The notes beneath the pieces were generated by a model, which worked only from the letters and a program-made list of their open reading frames with translations, did no database searches and had not been told where the DNA came from. A stretch of DNA of 64,000 nucleotides from Marinibacterium sp050389775 (GTDB lineage Bacteria; Pseudomonadota; Alphaproteobacteria; Rhodobacterales; Rhodobacteraceae): assembly GCF_050389775.1 (NCBI RefSeq), contig NZ_CP177144.1, forward strand, positions 2,480,001 through 2,544,000, written 5' to 3'. Position 1 is the stretch's first letter. Each line of letters starts with the position of its first letter. A program made the translations under genes and the position numbers. This document shows, one piece after another, positions 18,925 to 27,492 of the stretch.

Positions 18925-19299
18925 ATGAGACAGAAACCCGGAACAGCGAAGCCGACGGCGGAGTCGATGGTGAAGGACATCCGCCGGCGCGCGCGGAAGC
19001 ACCATTCCGCCGAAGAGAAGATCCGCATCGTCCTTGAAGGGCTGCGCGGGGAGGACAGCATTGCCGAACTGTGCCGGCGTGAGGGGATCGCCACGAGCCT
19101 CTACTATAGCTGGTCAAAAGAGTTCCTCGAGGCCGGCAAGAAGCGGCTCGCGGGCGATACCGCGCGCCAGGCCACCAGCCCCGAGGTCAAAGATCTGCGG
19201 CAGGAAGCGTCGGCGCTGAAAGAGGCGGTGGCCGATCTCACCTTGGAGAACCGCCTGCTCAAAAAAAGCATGCTCGGGGATGGGGGCGACGAGGAATGA
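18925..19299 (+). CDS. IS3-type transposase OrfA
   Basis: 124 residues. It has a transposase_8 helix-turn-helix (HHSAEEKIRIVLEGLRGEDS, AELCRREGIATSLYYSWSKE) and a C-terminal coiled coil (VKDLRQEASALKEAVADLTL). The ATG at 18925 follows AAGGAGTGGAG. An A7 run (19261-19267) lies near the end of the frame and the stop overlaps the orfB start (ATGA), so OrfB can be reached by re-initiation or by frameshifting. Confidence 0.9.
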   Translation: MRQKPGTAKPTAESMVKDIRRRARKHHSAEEKIRIVLEGLRGEDSIAELCRREGIATSLYYSWSKEFLEAGKKRLAGDTARQATSPEVKDLRQEASALKEAVADLTLENRLLKKSMLGDGGDEE

Positions 19300-20276
19300 G
19301 ATATCCCGCCTCCGAGAAGCTCGAGATCATCCGGCAGGTGGAGCAATCGCACCTGCCGGCGAAGCGGACGCTGGACATGTTGGGCATCCCGCGCACGACC
19401 TTCTACCGCTGGTATGACCGCTATTTGTCGCTTGGCGCCGCCGGGCTCGCAGACCGGCCCTCGCGCCCTGCGCGGGTCTGGAACCGGATCCCAGACAAGG
19501 TGCGCAAGCAGGTCGTCGATCTGGCCCTCGAGCAGCCCGAGCTGTCACCCCGGGAGCTCGCCGCCCGCTTCACCGACACTCAGCGTTACTTCGTGTCGGA
19601 AGCCAGCGTCTACAGGGTTCTGAAGGCGCATGGCCTGGTCACCAGTCCGGCCTTCGTGATCATCAAGGCAGCAGAGGAGTTCCACGAGAAGACGACCCGA
19701 CCGAACCAGCTCTGGCAAACCGACTTCACCTACCTGAAGGTCATCGGCTGGGGCTGGTTCTACCTCTCTACCATCCTCGATGATTACAGCCGCTACGTCA
19801 TCGCCTGGCGGCTCTGCACGACGATGAAGGCGTCGGACGTGACCGCGACGCTGGAAGATGCTCTGGTCGCCTCGGGCTGTGATCGGGCCACAGTCGCCCA
19901 CCGGCCTCGGCTGCTGAGCGACAATGGCAGCAGTTACATCTCCGGGGAACTGGCCGACTGGCTTGCTGACGAGGGCATGGATCACGTCCGGGGCGCTCCT
20001 CGCCACCCTCAGACCCAGGGCAAGATCGAGCGCTGGCACCAGACCCTCAAGAACCGCATCTTGCTCGAGAACTATTACCTGCCCGGCGCTCTGGAACAGG
20101 CGATCGGCGACTTCATCGACCACTACAACCATCACCGCTACCACGAGAGCCTGGGCAACCTCGCGCCCGCCGACGTCTATCTCGGCAGGGCCGAAGCTAT
20201 TCTGAAAACACGAAAGGAGATCAAAGCCAAAACCATCGAGAAGCGCCGCTTGCTGCATCGCCAGACCGCGGCATAG
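19296..20276 (+). CDS. IS3-type transposase OrfB (DDE integrase domain)
   Basis: 326 residues. An N-terminal HTH (AKRTLDMLGIPRTTFYRWYD) is followed by the DDE domain with Asp in WQTDFTYLKV, Asp in LLSDNGSSYIS and Glu in HPQTQGKIERWHQTLKN. The frame is intact, so the element may be active. It overlaps orfA by 4 bp. Confidence 0.92.
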   Translation: MRYPASEKLEIIRQVEQSHLPAKRTLDMLGIPRTTFYRWYDRYLSLGAAGLADRPSRPARVWNRIPDKVRKQVVDLALEQPELSPRELAARFTDTQRYFVSEASVYRVLKAHGLVTSPAFVIIKAAEEFHEKTTRPNQLWQTDFTYLKVIGWGWFYLSTILDDYSRYVIAWRLCTTMKASDVTATLEDALVASGCDRATVAHRPRLLSDNGSSYISGELADWLADEGMDHVRGAPRHPQTQGKIERWHQTLKNRILLENYYLPGALEQAIGDFIDHYNHHRYHESLGNLAPADVYLGRAEAILKTRKEIKAKTIEKRRLLHRQTAA

Positions 20277-20330
20277 ACTGAAACCACAACGAGCCAGGCC
20301 CTCCGTTCTCGATCAGGCCCTCGTGTCCCA

Positions 20331-21026
20331 AATCATCTGACGACGGACAAGCAGGGTGCTGGAATCGGACGCGCGTGTGGAGCGAAAGAACGGGCTTGGC
20401 TCGTCGAAAATACCGGCGTTTCGACGCATGTTCTCTTCCGCGGCGTCGAGCATGACACGGAGGGCGTGGTAGGCCCGGCGCGGCCAGTCCGTGTCGGTTT
20501 CATCGAGCGCGAGGCCGAGCCGTTGGGCGACGTCCCGAAGCGGCTGGCGTGCCTTCTCCCTGTCCCGTAGGGACAGGGTGCGACGCAGCGCGTCGATGGC
20601 GGCCTGGGAGCAGGCAGCCTCGTAGGCGGCGGCCTCGGCGGTGAGTTGCGGTGCGACCTCGCGCGCGGCGTGAGCCGACTCCACGAGGAAGCGCCCGAGC
20701 CCCTCAAGATAGCTTGCCATGATCTGCGGCTCGATCGCCATCGTCATCTCCGTCCTGCGGGCGAAGGCGATGTCGGTCAGAAAGGTCAATCTCTGGGCCA
20801 ACACCTTCGCTTCGGACGGGAGATGCGTTCGAAGCGGAAACAGGAGTGGCGATTTCCTCAAGGGGTTTGCCAGCTGGTCGGAGCACAAGCGTTGGGGCCA
20901 GCGCCGACGCCAGTGAAAGCCGGTGGGGCGGTATTCGAGATGGGGTTGATTGGACTGGTGGATGCGCAGCGCTCCGACTCCTTGTGCCAGCAAATGTGCC
21001 AAGCAAAGAGACAGGAGTCGTGCCAA
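20331..21026 (-). pseudogene. Truncated integrase (N-terminal part) of element B
   Basis: A minus-strand frame of about 230 codons resembling the N-terminus of Rhodobacterales DUF6538-type integrases: LEYRPTGFHWRRRWPQRL, LRTHLPSEAKVLAQRLTFLT, the helical SAM-like region and a segment ending ENMRRNAGIFDEPSPFFRS. It runs into the IS end at 20331 and stops a few codons inside, so the catalytic domain is absent. It lies just inside the att core at 21082, the position equivalent to the broken integrase of element A. The exact start is unclear. Assignment rests on position and on the arm-binding-like motif rather than catalytic residues. Confidence 0.65.
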
Positions 21027-21081
21027 CTAGGTCTGAGCTTCGACTCCTCTGGAGAAGTCGTTGCTTTTCAGCCACTTGAGG

Positions 21082-21103
21082 TTTATGGCTCCGGCGGTAG
21101 GGA
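21082..21103. repeat. tRNA-proximal att site (inside tRNA-Asn)
   Basis: The 22-bp repeat shared with 2261-2282 and, for its 20-bp core, with 14382-14401. Here it is part of the intact tRNA-Asn gene and restores its 3' end. Confidence 0.88.
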
Positions 21104-21160
21104 TCGAACCTACGACCAATTGATTAACAGTCAACTGCTCTACCGCTGAGCTACGCCGGA
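21086..21160 (-). tRNA. tRNA-Asn (GTT anticodon)
   Basis: On the minus strand a complete 75-nt cloverleaf can be read: acceptor TCCGGCG/CGCCGGA, D-arm GCTCAGCGGTAGAGC, anticodon loop CTGTTAA with anticodon GTT, T-arm TAGGTTCGATCCCTA, and an encoded CCA. It is the target gene of the two upstream integrations and remains intact. Confidence 0.97.
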
Positions 21161-21318
21161 ACGGTCTGCGCCGTATAGCAATGGCCATTGGGGGCGTCCA
21201 GAGGATTTTGGCGCCCCTTCGCAAAATTTTTGGCCGACGTCGGGGCAACCTGGCAGGAGCCGGAAATGGCCCCGCAATCAGCGCCGCAAACCTCGGGCAA
21301 GGCGCGGGCCGGGGGCTG

Positions 21319-22251
21319 TCAGAGCCGCCGGAAAACGGCGGTTTCCGACAGCGGCCCGTCATGGGTGATCAGCTGTCTCTGCTTGAGATCCACGAGATGG
21401 GCGAAGACATTGCGCGTGGCCATGCCCAGCATGCGCCGGGGCGTTTCGGTGTAGATCCGGGCGGCCAGGACCTGGGGCGTGGCGGCGCTGAAGGCCAGGG
21501 CGCCGAGGATCGCGGATTCGCGTTTGCGCCGGTGGTCCATCAGCCAGTCGAGCCGCCCGGCCGGATCGGTCACCGGCGCGCCGTGGCCTGGGTAGAACAC
21601 CCGCCAGTCGCGGGACTTGAGCCGCGTGCAGGAGGCCATGAAATCGCCGACATCGCCATCGGGAGGCGAGACGATGGAACTGGCCCAGCCCATGACATGA
21701 TCGCCCGTCAGGCAGGCATCGCCCAGGGCCAGCGAGATGTGGTTGCCCAGGTGGCCCGGCGTGTGGATGACCTCGAGCGTCCAGCCGGCGCCTTCGATCA
21801 GCGCGCCGTCGGCCAGGGTCACGTCGGGTACGAAACCCGCATCCAGGCCTTCGCCACCGCCGCCAAGGCCCGAGGCGGCCAGGTCCGCCATGATGGCGCT
21901 GCGCCCGGCGGTGGCATCACCAAAGGCCAGGACAGGTGCGCCGGTGGCCCGGGCCAGGGGGACGGCCAGGGTGGAATGATCGCGGTGGGAATGGGTGATC
22001 ACGATGTGGCTGATGCGCTGGCCGGGGCCGACGGCGGCCAGGATGGCATCGAGATGGCCGGGCGCGTCGGGGCCCGGGTCGATCACGGCCAGGTCGCTGT
22101 TGCCCAGCAGGTAGGTGTTGGTGCCCCGGTAGGTCATGGGCGAGGGGTTGTCGGCCAGGATCCGGCGCAGGCCGGGCTGCAGCTCCTGGGCGGTGCCGAC
22201 CGGCGGGTTGAAATCATCGGGCCATTTCAGGGCGGATGTGTCGCTGGACAA
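21319..22251 (-). CDS. MBL-fold metallo-hydrolase (LACTB2-like)
   Basis: 310 residues of the metallo-beta-lactamase fold. The metal-binding motif is HSHRDH in IVITHSHRDHSTLA, followed by the His of HTPGHLGNHISL, the Asp of CLTGDHVMG and the late His of FYPGHGAPV. The sequence MTYRGTNTYLLG at the start and the C-terminal winged-helix-like tail (RKRESAILGAL, HLVDLKQRQLI) are typical of LACTB2-like hydrolases. The substrate is unknown. It is divergent from the histidine kinase gene (47-bp gap). Confidence 0.88.
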   Translation of the reverse strand: MSSDTSALKWPDDFNPPVGTAQELQPGLRRILADNPSPMTYRGTNTYLLGNSDLAVIDPGPDAPGHLDAILAAVGPGQRISHIVITHSHRDHSTLAVPLARATGAPVLAFGDATAGRSAIMADLAASGLGGGGEGLDAGFVPDVTLADGALIEGAGWTLEVIHTPGHLGNHISLALGDACLTGDHVMGWASSIVSPPDGDVGDFMASCTRLKSRDWRVFYPGHGAPVTDPAGRLDWLMDHRRKRESAILGALAFSAATPQVLAARIYTETPRRMLGMATRNVFAHLVDLKQRQLITHDGPLSETAVFRRL

Positions 22252-22298
22252 GGTCGTTGGGCCTTTCTTACGTCTTCGCGGGCGGATAGGCTCTGGCC

Positions 22299-23618
22299 AT
22301 GACCGCCCTGCGCCTCAAACATTACATGCCCCGAGGGCTTTACGGACGGGCGGCGCTGATCCTCGTCCTGCCGGTCGTGCTGTTGCAGCTGGTCGTCTCG
22401 GTGATCTTTATCCAGCGTCACTTCGAAGATGTCACGACGCAGATGACCCACACGGTCATTCGTGAACTGCAGCTGATCATCGGGCAGGCATCGGCGGCCG
22501 ACAGCTCGGCCATGGCCCTGGTGCGCATGGGGCCGACGGCCGAGGTGCTGGATTTCGACCTGCGCTTCGTCGGGCCCGACGAGATCCCGGCCACGGACAG
22601 CCGGTACTGGTACGATTTCTCGGGCATCGTCATGCGCAACACGGTGCGCGAGGCGCTGCCCCAGGCCGGGCCGATCCTGCTGGCCCAGCCGCGGGTTGTG
22701 ACGGTGTTCTATCCCACGCCCAACGGGCCGCTGGAAATCACCTTTGACCGCAACCGGGTGTCGGCCTCGGCGCCGCACCAGCTGCTGGTCAACATGGTGT
22801 TCTTCGGCGCGCTGATGACGGCCGTGGCGTTTTTGTACCTGCGCAACCAGCTGCGGCCCATCGCCCGGCTGGCCCGGGCGGCCACGGCCTTTGGTCGCGG
22901 CCAGCATGTCGATTACCACCCCGGCGGGTCGATCGAGGTGCGGGCGGCCGGGCGGGCCTTTGTCGACATGCGCCACCGGATCGAACGGCATATCGAACAG
23001 CGCACGCTGATGCTGTCGGGGGTCAGCCATGACCTGCGCACGCCGCTGACCCGGCTGAAGCTGGGCCTGTCGATGATGGAGGACGAGGAGGCCGAGCAGC
23101 TGCTGGGCGACGTGCGCGAGATGGAGGCGCTGATCGATGCCTTCCTCGATTTCGCCAAAGGTGCCCAGGAAAGCGAGCCCGAGATGCTGGACCCCCATGC
23201 GCTGATCGGGCGCATCGTCGAGGACGCCCGGCGGGCCGGCAGCCCGGTCACGCTGTGCGCGCCGGAAGGCGAGGGGCGGGTCATGCTGCGGCCGGTGGCG
23301 ATCCGGCGGGCGGTGGAGAACCTGATCGGCAATGCCGTGCGCTACGGCGATCATGCCGAGGTGTCGGTGCGGCTGCTGGCCGGCTCGCTGCGCATCCGGG
23401 TCGAGGACGACGGGCCGGGCATCCCGCCGGCGGCGCGGGACGAGGCGGTCAAGGCCTTTTCGCGGCTCGATCCGGCGCGCAACCAGAACCGCGGCTCGGG
23501 GGTCGGGCTGGGGCTGGCCATCGCGATGGATATCGCCCGGGCCCATGGCGGGGCGCTGCGGCTGGACGAAAGCCCGCGCCTGGGCGGGCTGCTGGCCGAG
23601 ATCGTCATCGCGAGGTAG
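22299..23618 (+). CDS. EnvZ-like sensor histidine kinase (orphan)
   Basis: 439 residues. Two membrane segments (about residues 16-36 and 165-185) enclose a short periplasmic domain and are followed by a HAMP region (LRPIARLARAATAFGRG). The phospho-acceptor is in GVSHDLRTPLTRLKLG (about residue 243), the N-box is NLIGNAVRYG and the G-boxes are EDDGPGIP and GVGLGLAI. The form fits the EnvZ group of HPK kinases, whose partner is an OmpR-type regulator. No regulator is adjacent, so it is an orphan here and its signal is unknown. Confidence 0.88.
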   Translation: MTALRLKHYMPRGLYGRAALILVLPVVLLQLVVSVIFIQRHFEDVTTQMTHTVIRELQLIIGQASAADSSAMALVRMGPTAEVLDFDLRFVGPDEIPATDSRYWYDFSGIVMRNTVREALPQAGPILLAQPRVVTVFYPTPNGPLEITFDRNRVSASAPHQLLVNMVFFGALMTAVAFLYLRNQLRPIARLARAATAFGRGQHVDYHPGGSIEVRAAGRAFVDMRHRIERHIEQRTLMLSGVSHDLRTPLTRLKLGLSMMEDEEAEQLLGDVREMEALIDAFLDFAKGAQESEPEMLDPHALIGRIVEDARRAGSPVTLCAPEGEGRVMLRPVAIRRAVENLIGNAVRYGDHAEVSVRLLAGSLRIRVEDDGPGIPPAARDEAVKAFSRLDPARNQNRGSGVGLGLAIAMDIARAHGGALRLDESPRLGGLLAEIVIAR

Positions 23619-23627
23619 GGCCGGGCC

Positions 23628-23906
23628 ATGGCGGTCTATGTCGACGACATGCATCTGAGCGAGATGGGCCGGTTCGGGCCGTACCGGATGTGCCACATGC
23701 TGGCCGACAGCACCGAAGAGCTGCTGGCCATGGCCGACCGGATCGGGATGGACCACAAATGGATCCAGAAGCCCGGCACGATCCACGAGCATTTCGACAT
23801 TCCCGTCCATCGCCGGCGGATGGCCGTGCTGTTCGGCGCGGTCGAGATCACGATGGCCCAGGCCGGGCGGATCGTGCATGCCCGACGCCGGGCGCGGGGC
23901 GGTTGA
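23628..23906 (+). CDS. DUF4031 family protein
   Basis: 92 residues starting 9 bp after the kinase stop, so probably co-transcribed. MAVYVDDMHL, YRMCHMLADS, KWIQKPGTIHEHFDIP and RRRMAVLFGAVEIT match the small DUF4031 family, whose members are conserved but uncharacterised. The paired Asp and the HEHFD motif suggest metal binding, which is inference only. Confidence 0.82.
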   Translation: MAVYVDDMHLSEMGRFGPYRMCHMLADSTEELLAMADRIGMDHKWIQKPGTIHEHFDIPVHRRRMAVLFGAVEITMAQAGRIVHARRRARGG

Positions 23907-24168
23907 GGACGGGGTGGGCGGGCGGGGCAGTGGCGGACAGACCGGCCGATGGCGAGGACCCGTAGGGTGGGCATGTGCTCACCGGCGACGGCGATTCCTC
24001 GGCCGAACGGGCGCTTTTGGTGGGTATTGCGCCAGACGCTGCGCCAAATGGCGGACGGGGCAGGGCTGCATGGGGGGCGCGCGATGCAATCGGCCCGGGC
24101 AATGCGGCGGCATCCGTTAGAGGCAGCCGTGAGACAATCGTTTGTTTTCAGCTGAATAGGCGGTTTTC

Positions 24169-24245
24169 TGGTAGGCCCGGCAGGACTTGAACCCGCAACC
24201 AAAGCGTTATGAGCGCTCTGCTCTAACCAATTGAGCTACAGGCCC
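24169..24245 (-). tRNA. tRNA with CAT anticodon (Met or Ile2)
   Basis: A 77-nt cloverleaf on the minus strand with acceptor GGGCCTG/CGGGCCT, D-arm GCTCAATTGGTTAGAGC, anticodon loop CTCATAA, T-arm GCGGGTTCAAGTCCTGC and encoded CCA. A CAT anticodon belongs to initiator or elongator Met or to lysidine-modified Ile2. The G1-U72 pair does not fit an initiator signature clearly, while C4-G69 and C5-G68 are features known to favour TilS recognition in Ile2, so Ile2 is possible. Confidence 0.93.
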
Positions 24246-24372
24246 GCCTAAGGCCAATCTGCCTATCATGATCGGGGCCGGGGTCAAGCCTTGGCATTGC
24301 ATGCGCGCGGCCAATCGACTAGGCCGCGCGGAAGATCTGACAACCCAGGGGCCAGGGGCCGGGAGAGCCGCG

Positions 24373-25431
24373 ATGAGCGAAGGCAAGGACGAGCGCAAGA
24401 ACGGAATGACCTATGCCGAGGCCGGCGTCGATATCGATGCGGGCAATGCGCTGGTGGACCGGATCAAACCGGCGGCCGCCTCGACCGACCGGGCGGGCGT
24501 GATGTCTGGCCTGGGCGGGTTCGGCGCGCTCTTCGATCTGAAGGCCGCCGGCTATGACGACCCGATCCTCGTGGCCGCGACCGACGGGGTGGGCACCAAG
24601 CTGCGCATCGCCATCGATACCGGCGAGGTCGATGGCGTGGGCATCGACCTGGTGGCCATGTGCGTCAACGACCTGGTCTGCCAGGGCGCCGAGCCGCTGT
24701 TCTTCCTGGATTACTTCGCGACCGGCAAGCTCGAGACCGAGAGCGCGGCGCGCATCGTCGAGGGCATTGCCGAGGGCTGCCGCCAGGCCGGCGCGGCGCT
24801 GATCGGGGGCGAGACGGCCGAAATGCCGGGCATGTACCCGGCCGGCGATTTCGACCTGGCGGGCTTTGCCGTGGGCGCGATGGAACGCGGACAGGCGCTG
24901 CCGGCCGGCGTGGCGGCGGGCGACGTGCTGCTGGGGCTGGCCAGCGACGGGGTGCATTCCAACGGCTATTCGCTGGTCCGGCGCATCGTCGAGGCCGAGG
25001 GGCTGGACTGGGCCGCCGATTGCCCGTTCGGCGAGGGCGCCCTGGGCGCGGCGCTGCTGGCGCCGACGCGGGTCTACGTGCGGCCATGCCTCGACGCGAT
25101 CCGCCTGGGCGGGGTGCACGGGCTGGCGCATATCACCGGCGGCGGGCTGACCGAGAACCTGCCGCGCATCCTGCCCGAGGGGCTGGGCGCGTCGATCGAG
25201 CTGGGCAGCTGGACGCTGCCGCCGGTCTTTGGCTGGATGCAGCGCGCCGGGGGCATTGCCGAGGGCGAGATGCTCAAGACGTTCAATTGCGGCATCGGCA
25301 TGGTGCTGGTGGTGGCGGCAGACCGGGCCGAGGCCCTGGCCCAGGCGCTGGACGCCGCGGGCGAGCGGGTGTTCCGCATCGGCCAGGTCGAGGACGGGGC
25401 GGGCATCCGCTACAGCGGCGCGCTGGCATGA
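24373..25431 (+). CDS. purM: Phosphoribosylformylglycinamidine cyclo-ligase (AIR synthetase)
   Basis: 352 residues. This enzyme closes the imidazole ring of 5-aminoimidazole ribotide from FGAM and ATP in cytosolic purine synthesis. Family landmarks are TYAEAGVDIDAGN, GGFGALFDL, the ATP/Mg segment ATDGVGTKLRIA, DLVCQGAEPLFFLDY, GGETAEMPGMY, SDGVHSNGYSLVR and GGGLTENLPRILP. The ATG at 24373 is chosen; longer frames add an implausible tail. It overlaps purN by 4 bp (ATGA). Confidence 0.97.
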   Translation: MSEGKDERKNGMTYAEAGVDIDAGNALVDRIKPAAASTDRAGVMSGLGGFGALFDLKAAGYDDPILVAATDGVGTKLRIAIDTGEVDGVGIDLVAMCVNDLVCQGAEPLFFLDYFATGKLETESAARIVEGIAEGCRQAGAALIGGETAEMPGMYPAGDFDLAGFAVGAMERGQALPAGVAAGDVLLGLASDGVHSNGYSLVRRIVEAEGLDWAADCPFGEGALGAALLAPTRVYVRPCLDAIRLGGVHGLAHITGGGLTENLPRILPEGLGASIELGSWTLPPVFGWMQRAGGIAEGEMLKTFNCGIGMVLVVAADRAEALAQALDAAGERVFRIGQVEDGAGIRYSGALA

Positions 25432-26024
25432 GCCACAAGCGCGTTGCCATCCTGCTGTCGGGCAGCGGGTCGAACATGGCCGCGCTGGTCGACAGCATGA
25501 CCGGCGACCATCCGGCCCGGCCCGTGCTGGTCGTGTCCAACCGGCCCGGCGCCGGCGGGCTGGACAAGGCCCAGGCCCGGGGCGTGCCCACGGCGGTGGT
25601 CGATCACCGGCCCTTCGCCGGCGACCGGGCGGCCTTTGAAACCGCGCTGACGGCGGTTCTGGAAGAAGCCCGGCCCGACATCATCTGCCTGGCCGGATTC
25701 ATGCGCGTGTTGACCGAAGGCTTCGTGACCCGCTGGGACGGCCGGGTGCTGAACGTGCATCCCTCGCTGCTGCCGCGTCACCGTGGCCTGGACACCTATG
25801 CCCGGGCGCTGGCGGCGGGTGATACCGAGTTCGGCGCGACGGTCCACGTGGTGACGGCCGCGCTGGACGACGGGCCGATCCTGGGGCAGGTGCACCTGCC
25901 GATCCATCCCGGCGACACGGCCGAGGATCTGGCCGGTCGTCTGCACCTGTGGGAACACCGGCTCTACACCGATGTGCTGCGCCGTTTCGCCGGCGGCGAC
26001 ACGACGCCTGTGCGCCTGCCCTAG
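25428..26024 (+). CDS. purN: Phosphoribosylglycinamide formyltransferase
   Basis: 198 residues. It transfers formyl from 10-formyl-THF to GAR, the third step of purine synthesis. The catalytic region is visible: the Asn-His pair in LNVHPSLLPRHRGLDTYA and the Asp in HVVTAALDDGPILGQ, with the phosphate-binding loop ILLSGSGSNMAAL at the start. It is translationally coupled to purM, the usual arrangement. Confidence 0.97.
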   Translation: MSHKRVAILLSGSGSNMAALVDSMTGDHPARPVLVVSNRPGAGGLDKAQARGVPTAVVDHRPFAGDRAAFETALTAVLEEARPDIICLAGFMRVLTEGFVTRWDGRVLNVHPSLLPRHRGLDTYARALAAGDTEFGATVHVVTAALDDGPILGQVHLPIHPGDTAEDLAGRLHLWEHRLYTDVLRRFAGGDTTPVRLP

Positions 26025-26173
26025 GGGCAGGGCGCCCGCCCGGGGCGCGGCGACGCAGGGTCGGGCGGCGATCGCGGGCGGCACGGCGGGGCGGACGCTT
26101 TTCAAAGGGCCGGGAATGTCCTATGACTATCGGCGGTTGGGGACAGTCCTGTCCGGGAGGCCGACCGGGCAAA

Positions 26174-26201
26174 GAACAAGAACCGGGCCCAGAACAAGAA
26201 C
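26174..26201. repeat. Direct repeat AGAACAAGAAC upstream of rnd
   Basis: Two copies of AGAACAAGAAC (starting 26173 and 26191) are separated by a GC-rich spacer and end 19 bp before the rnd start. They could form a regulator site or a leader structure. The GAAC spacing does not fit the SOS box. Confidence 0.4.
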
Positions 26202-26219
26202 AAAGAAGACCCATCGCGA

Positions 26220-27383
26220 ATGAAGACAATCACGAAGCCTGACGAGCTGGCGGCATTCTGCGCGGCGGCTGCCGAACATCCCTACGTTACCGTCGACACG
26301 GAATTCCTGCGGGAACGCACCTATTATTCCAAGCTCTGCCTGATCCAGCTGGCCCATCCGGGCGGCGGCGAGGACAGCGCCGTGCTGGTCGATCCGCTGG
26401 TCGAGGGCATGGACCTGGAACCGCTCTACACGCTGTTCCGCGATACCTCGGTGGTCAAGGTGTTCCACGCCGCGCGCCAGGATCTTGAGATCTTCTGGGT
26501 GGCGGCCGGGCTCTTTCCGACGCCGCTCTTCGATACCCAGGTCGCGGCGATGGTCTGCGGCTTTGGCGAACAGGTGGGCTATGAAACCCTGGTGCGCAAG
26601 ATCTGCCGGCAGCCGCTGGACAAGACCTCGCGCTTTACCGACTGGTCGCGCCGGCCGCTGAGCGATGCCCAGAAGACCTATGCCCTGGCCGATGTCACCC
26701 ATCTGCGCCAGATCTACGAATTCCTGCAGGCTGAACTGGTCCGCTCGAAACGCACCGTCTGGGTCGAGGAAGAGCTGCAGATCCTGACCAATCCCGAGAC
26801 CTACGAGGTCGATCCGGCCACGGCCTGGCAGCGGATCAAGACGCGGACCAATTCGCCGCGTTTCCTGGGCATCGTGCGCGAACTGGCCGCTTTCCGCGAG
26901 GGCTATGCCCAGTCGAACGACGTGCCGCGCAGCCGGGTCTACAAGGATGACGCGCTGATCGAGCTGGCCTCGACCAAGCCCCGGACGATGCAGGACCTGG
27001 GCCGGTCGCGTCTGTTGCTGCGTGAGGCGCGCAAGGGCGCCATTGCCGATGGCATCCTGGCGGCGGTCGAACGCGGCGTGTCGATGGACCAGGGCGATTT
27101 GCCCGTGCCCGACCGCAGCCGGGAAAAGCTTCAGGTCAACCCGGCGCTGGCCGACCTGCTGCGCGTACTGCTCAAGGCCAAGAGCGAGGATTCGAACGTG
27201 GCGCCCCGGCTGATCGCCCCGGCGGCCGAGCTGGACGCCATCGCGGCCGGCCAGCGCGACGTGCCGTCGCTGCGCGGCTGGCGGCGGGACGTGTTTGGCG
27301 CCGATGCGCTGCGGCTGTGCCAGGGGGAAATCGCCCTGGCCGCGCGGGGCGAGGCGGTGGATATCGTCGAATTGTCGCGCTGA
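26220..27383 (+). CDS. rnd: Ribonuclease D
   Basis: 387 residues. A 3'-5' exoribonuclease for tRNA and stable RNA maturation. The DEDD exonuclease residues are visible: Exo I VDTEFLRE (about residue 22), Exo II FHAARQDLEIF and Exo III YALADVTHL. An HRDC-type nucleic-acid-binding region follows (KPRTMQDLGRSRLLLREARKG). The ATG at 26220 opens with the family-typical MKTITKPDEL. A strong hairpin 60 bp downstream should end the transcript. Confidence 0.94.
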   Translation: MKTITKPDELAAFCAAAAEHPYVTVDTEFLRERTYYSKLCLIQLAHPGGGEDSAVLVDPLVEGMDLEPLYTLFRDTSVVKVFHAARQDLEIFWVAAGLFPTPLFDTQVAAMVCGFGEQVGYETLVRKICRQPLDKTSRFTDWSRRPLSDAQKTYALADVTHLRQIYEFLQAELVRSKRTVWVEEELQILTNPETYEVDPATAWQRIKTRTNSPRFLGIVRELAAFREGYAQSNDVPRSRVYKDDALIELASTKPRTMQDLGRSRLLLREARKGAIADGILAAVERGVSMDQGDLPVPDRSREKLQVNPALADLLRVLLKAKSEDSNVAPRLIAPAAELDAIAAGQRDVPSLRGWRRDVFGADALRLCQGEIALAARGEAVDIVELSR

Positions 27384-27445
27384 TCCCGGGTCGGATGGCC
27401 GGGCGGATAAGCAATCATCCCGGGCCAGACCACGGGGCAGAAATG

Positions 27446-27472
27446 CAAAAGGGGGCCGCGGCCCCCTTTTTT
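27446..27472. terminator. Bidirectional terminator between rnd and the lipoprotein gene
   Basis: AAAAGGGGGCC / GGCCCCCTTTT is a perfect GC-rich hairpin flanked by an A-run and a T-run, lying between two convergent genes, so it can serve both. Confidence 0.9.
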
Positions 27473-27492
27473 CGTGTCCCTGGTGGGCCGGC

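Larger units (their letters stand above)
18860..20330 (+). mobile_element. IS3-type insertion sequence (element B copy)
   Basis: About 1.47 kb. The left end TGGGACATCTGAGTTGAC and the right end read inward (TGGGACACGAGGGCCTGATC) share TGGGACA, AACGGAGGG and TGGCTC blocks as imperfect inverted repeats. It carries two overlapping plus-strand transposase genes and is unrelated in sequence to the IS at 11974. The flanks (GCCCC left, AATCA right) show no target duplication. Both neighbours, a helicase 5' end and an integrase 3' end, are cut exactly at its ends, indicating deletions next to the IS. Confidence 0.85.

Noticed and set aside
26174..26201. Four GAAC words upstream of rnd as an SOS box.
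   Set aside because: Starts are 6, 12 and 6 bp apart, whereas the SOS box needs 11 bp between GTTC/GAAC starts.
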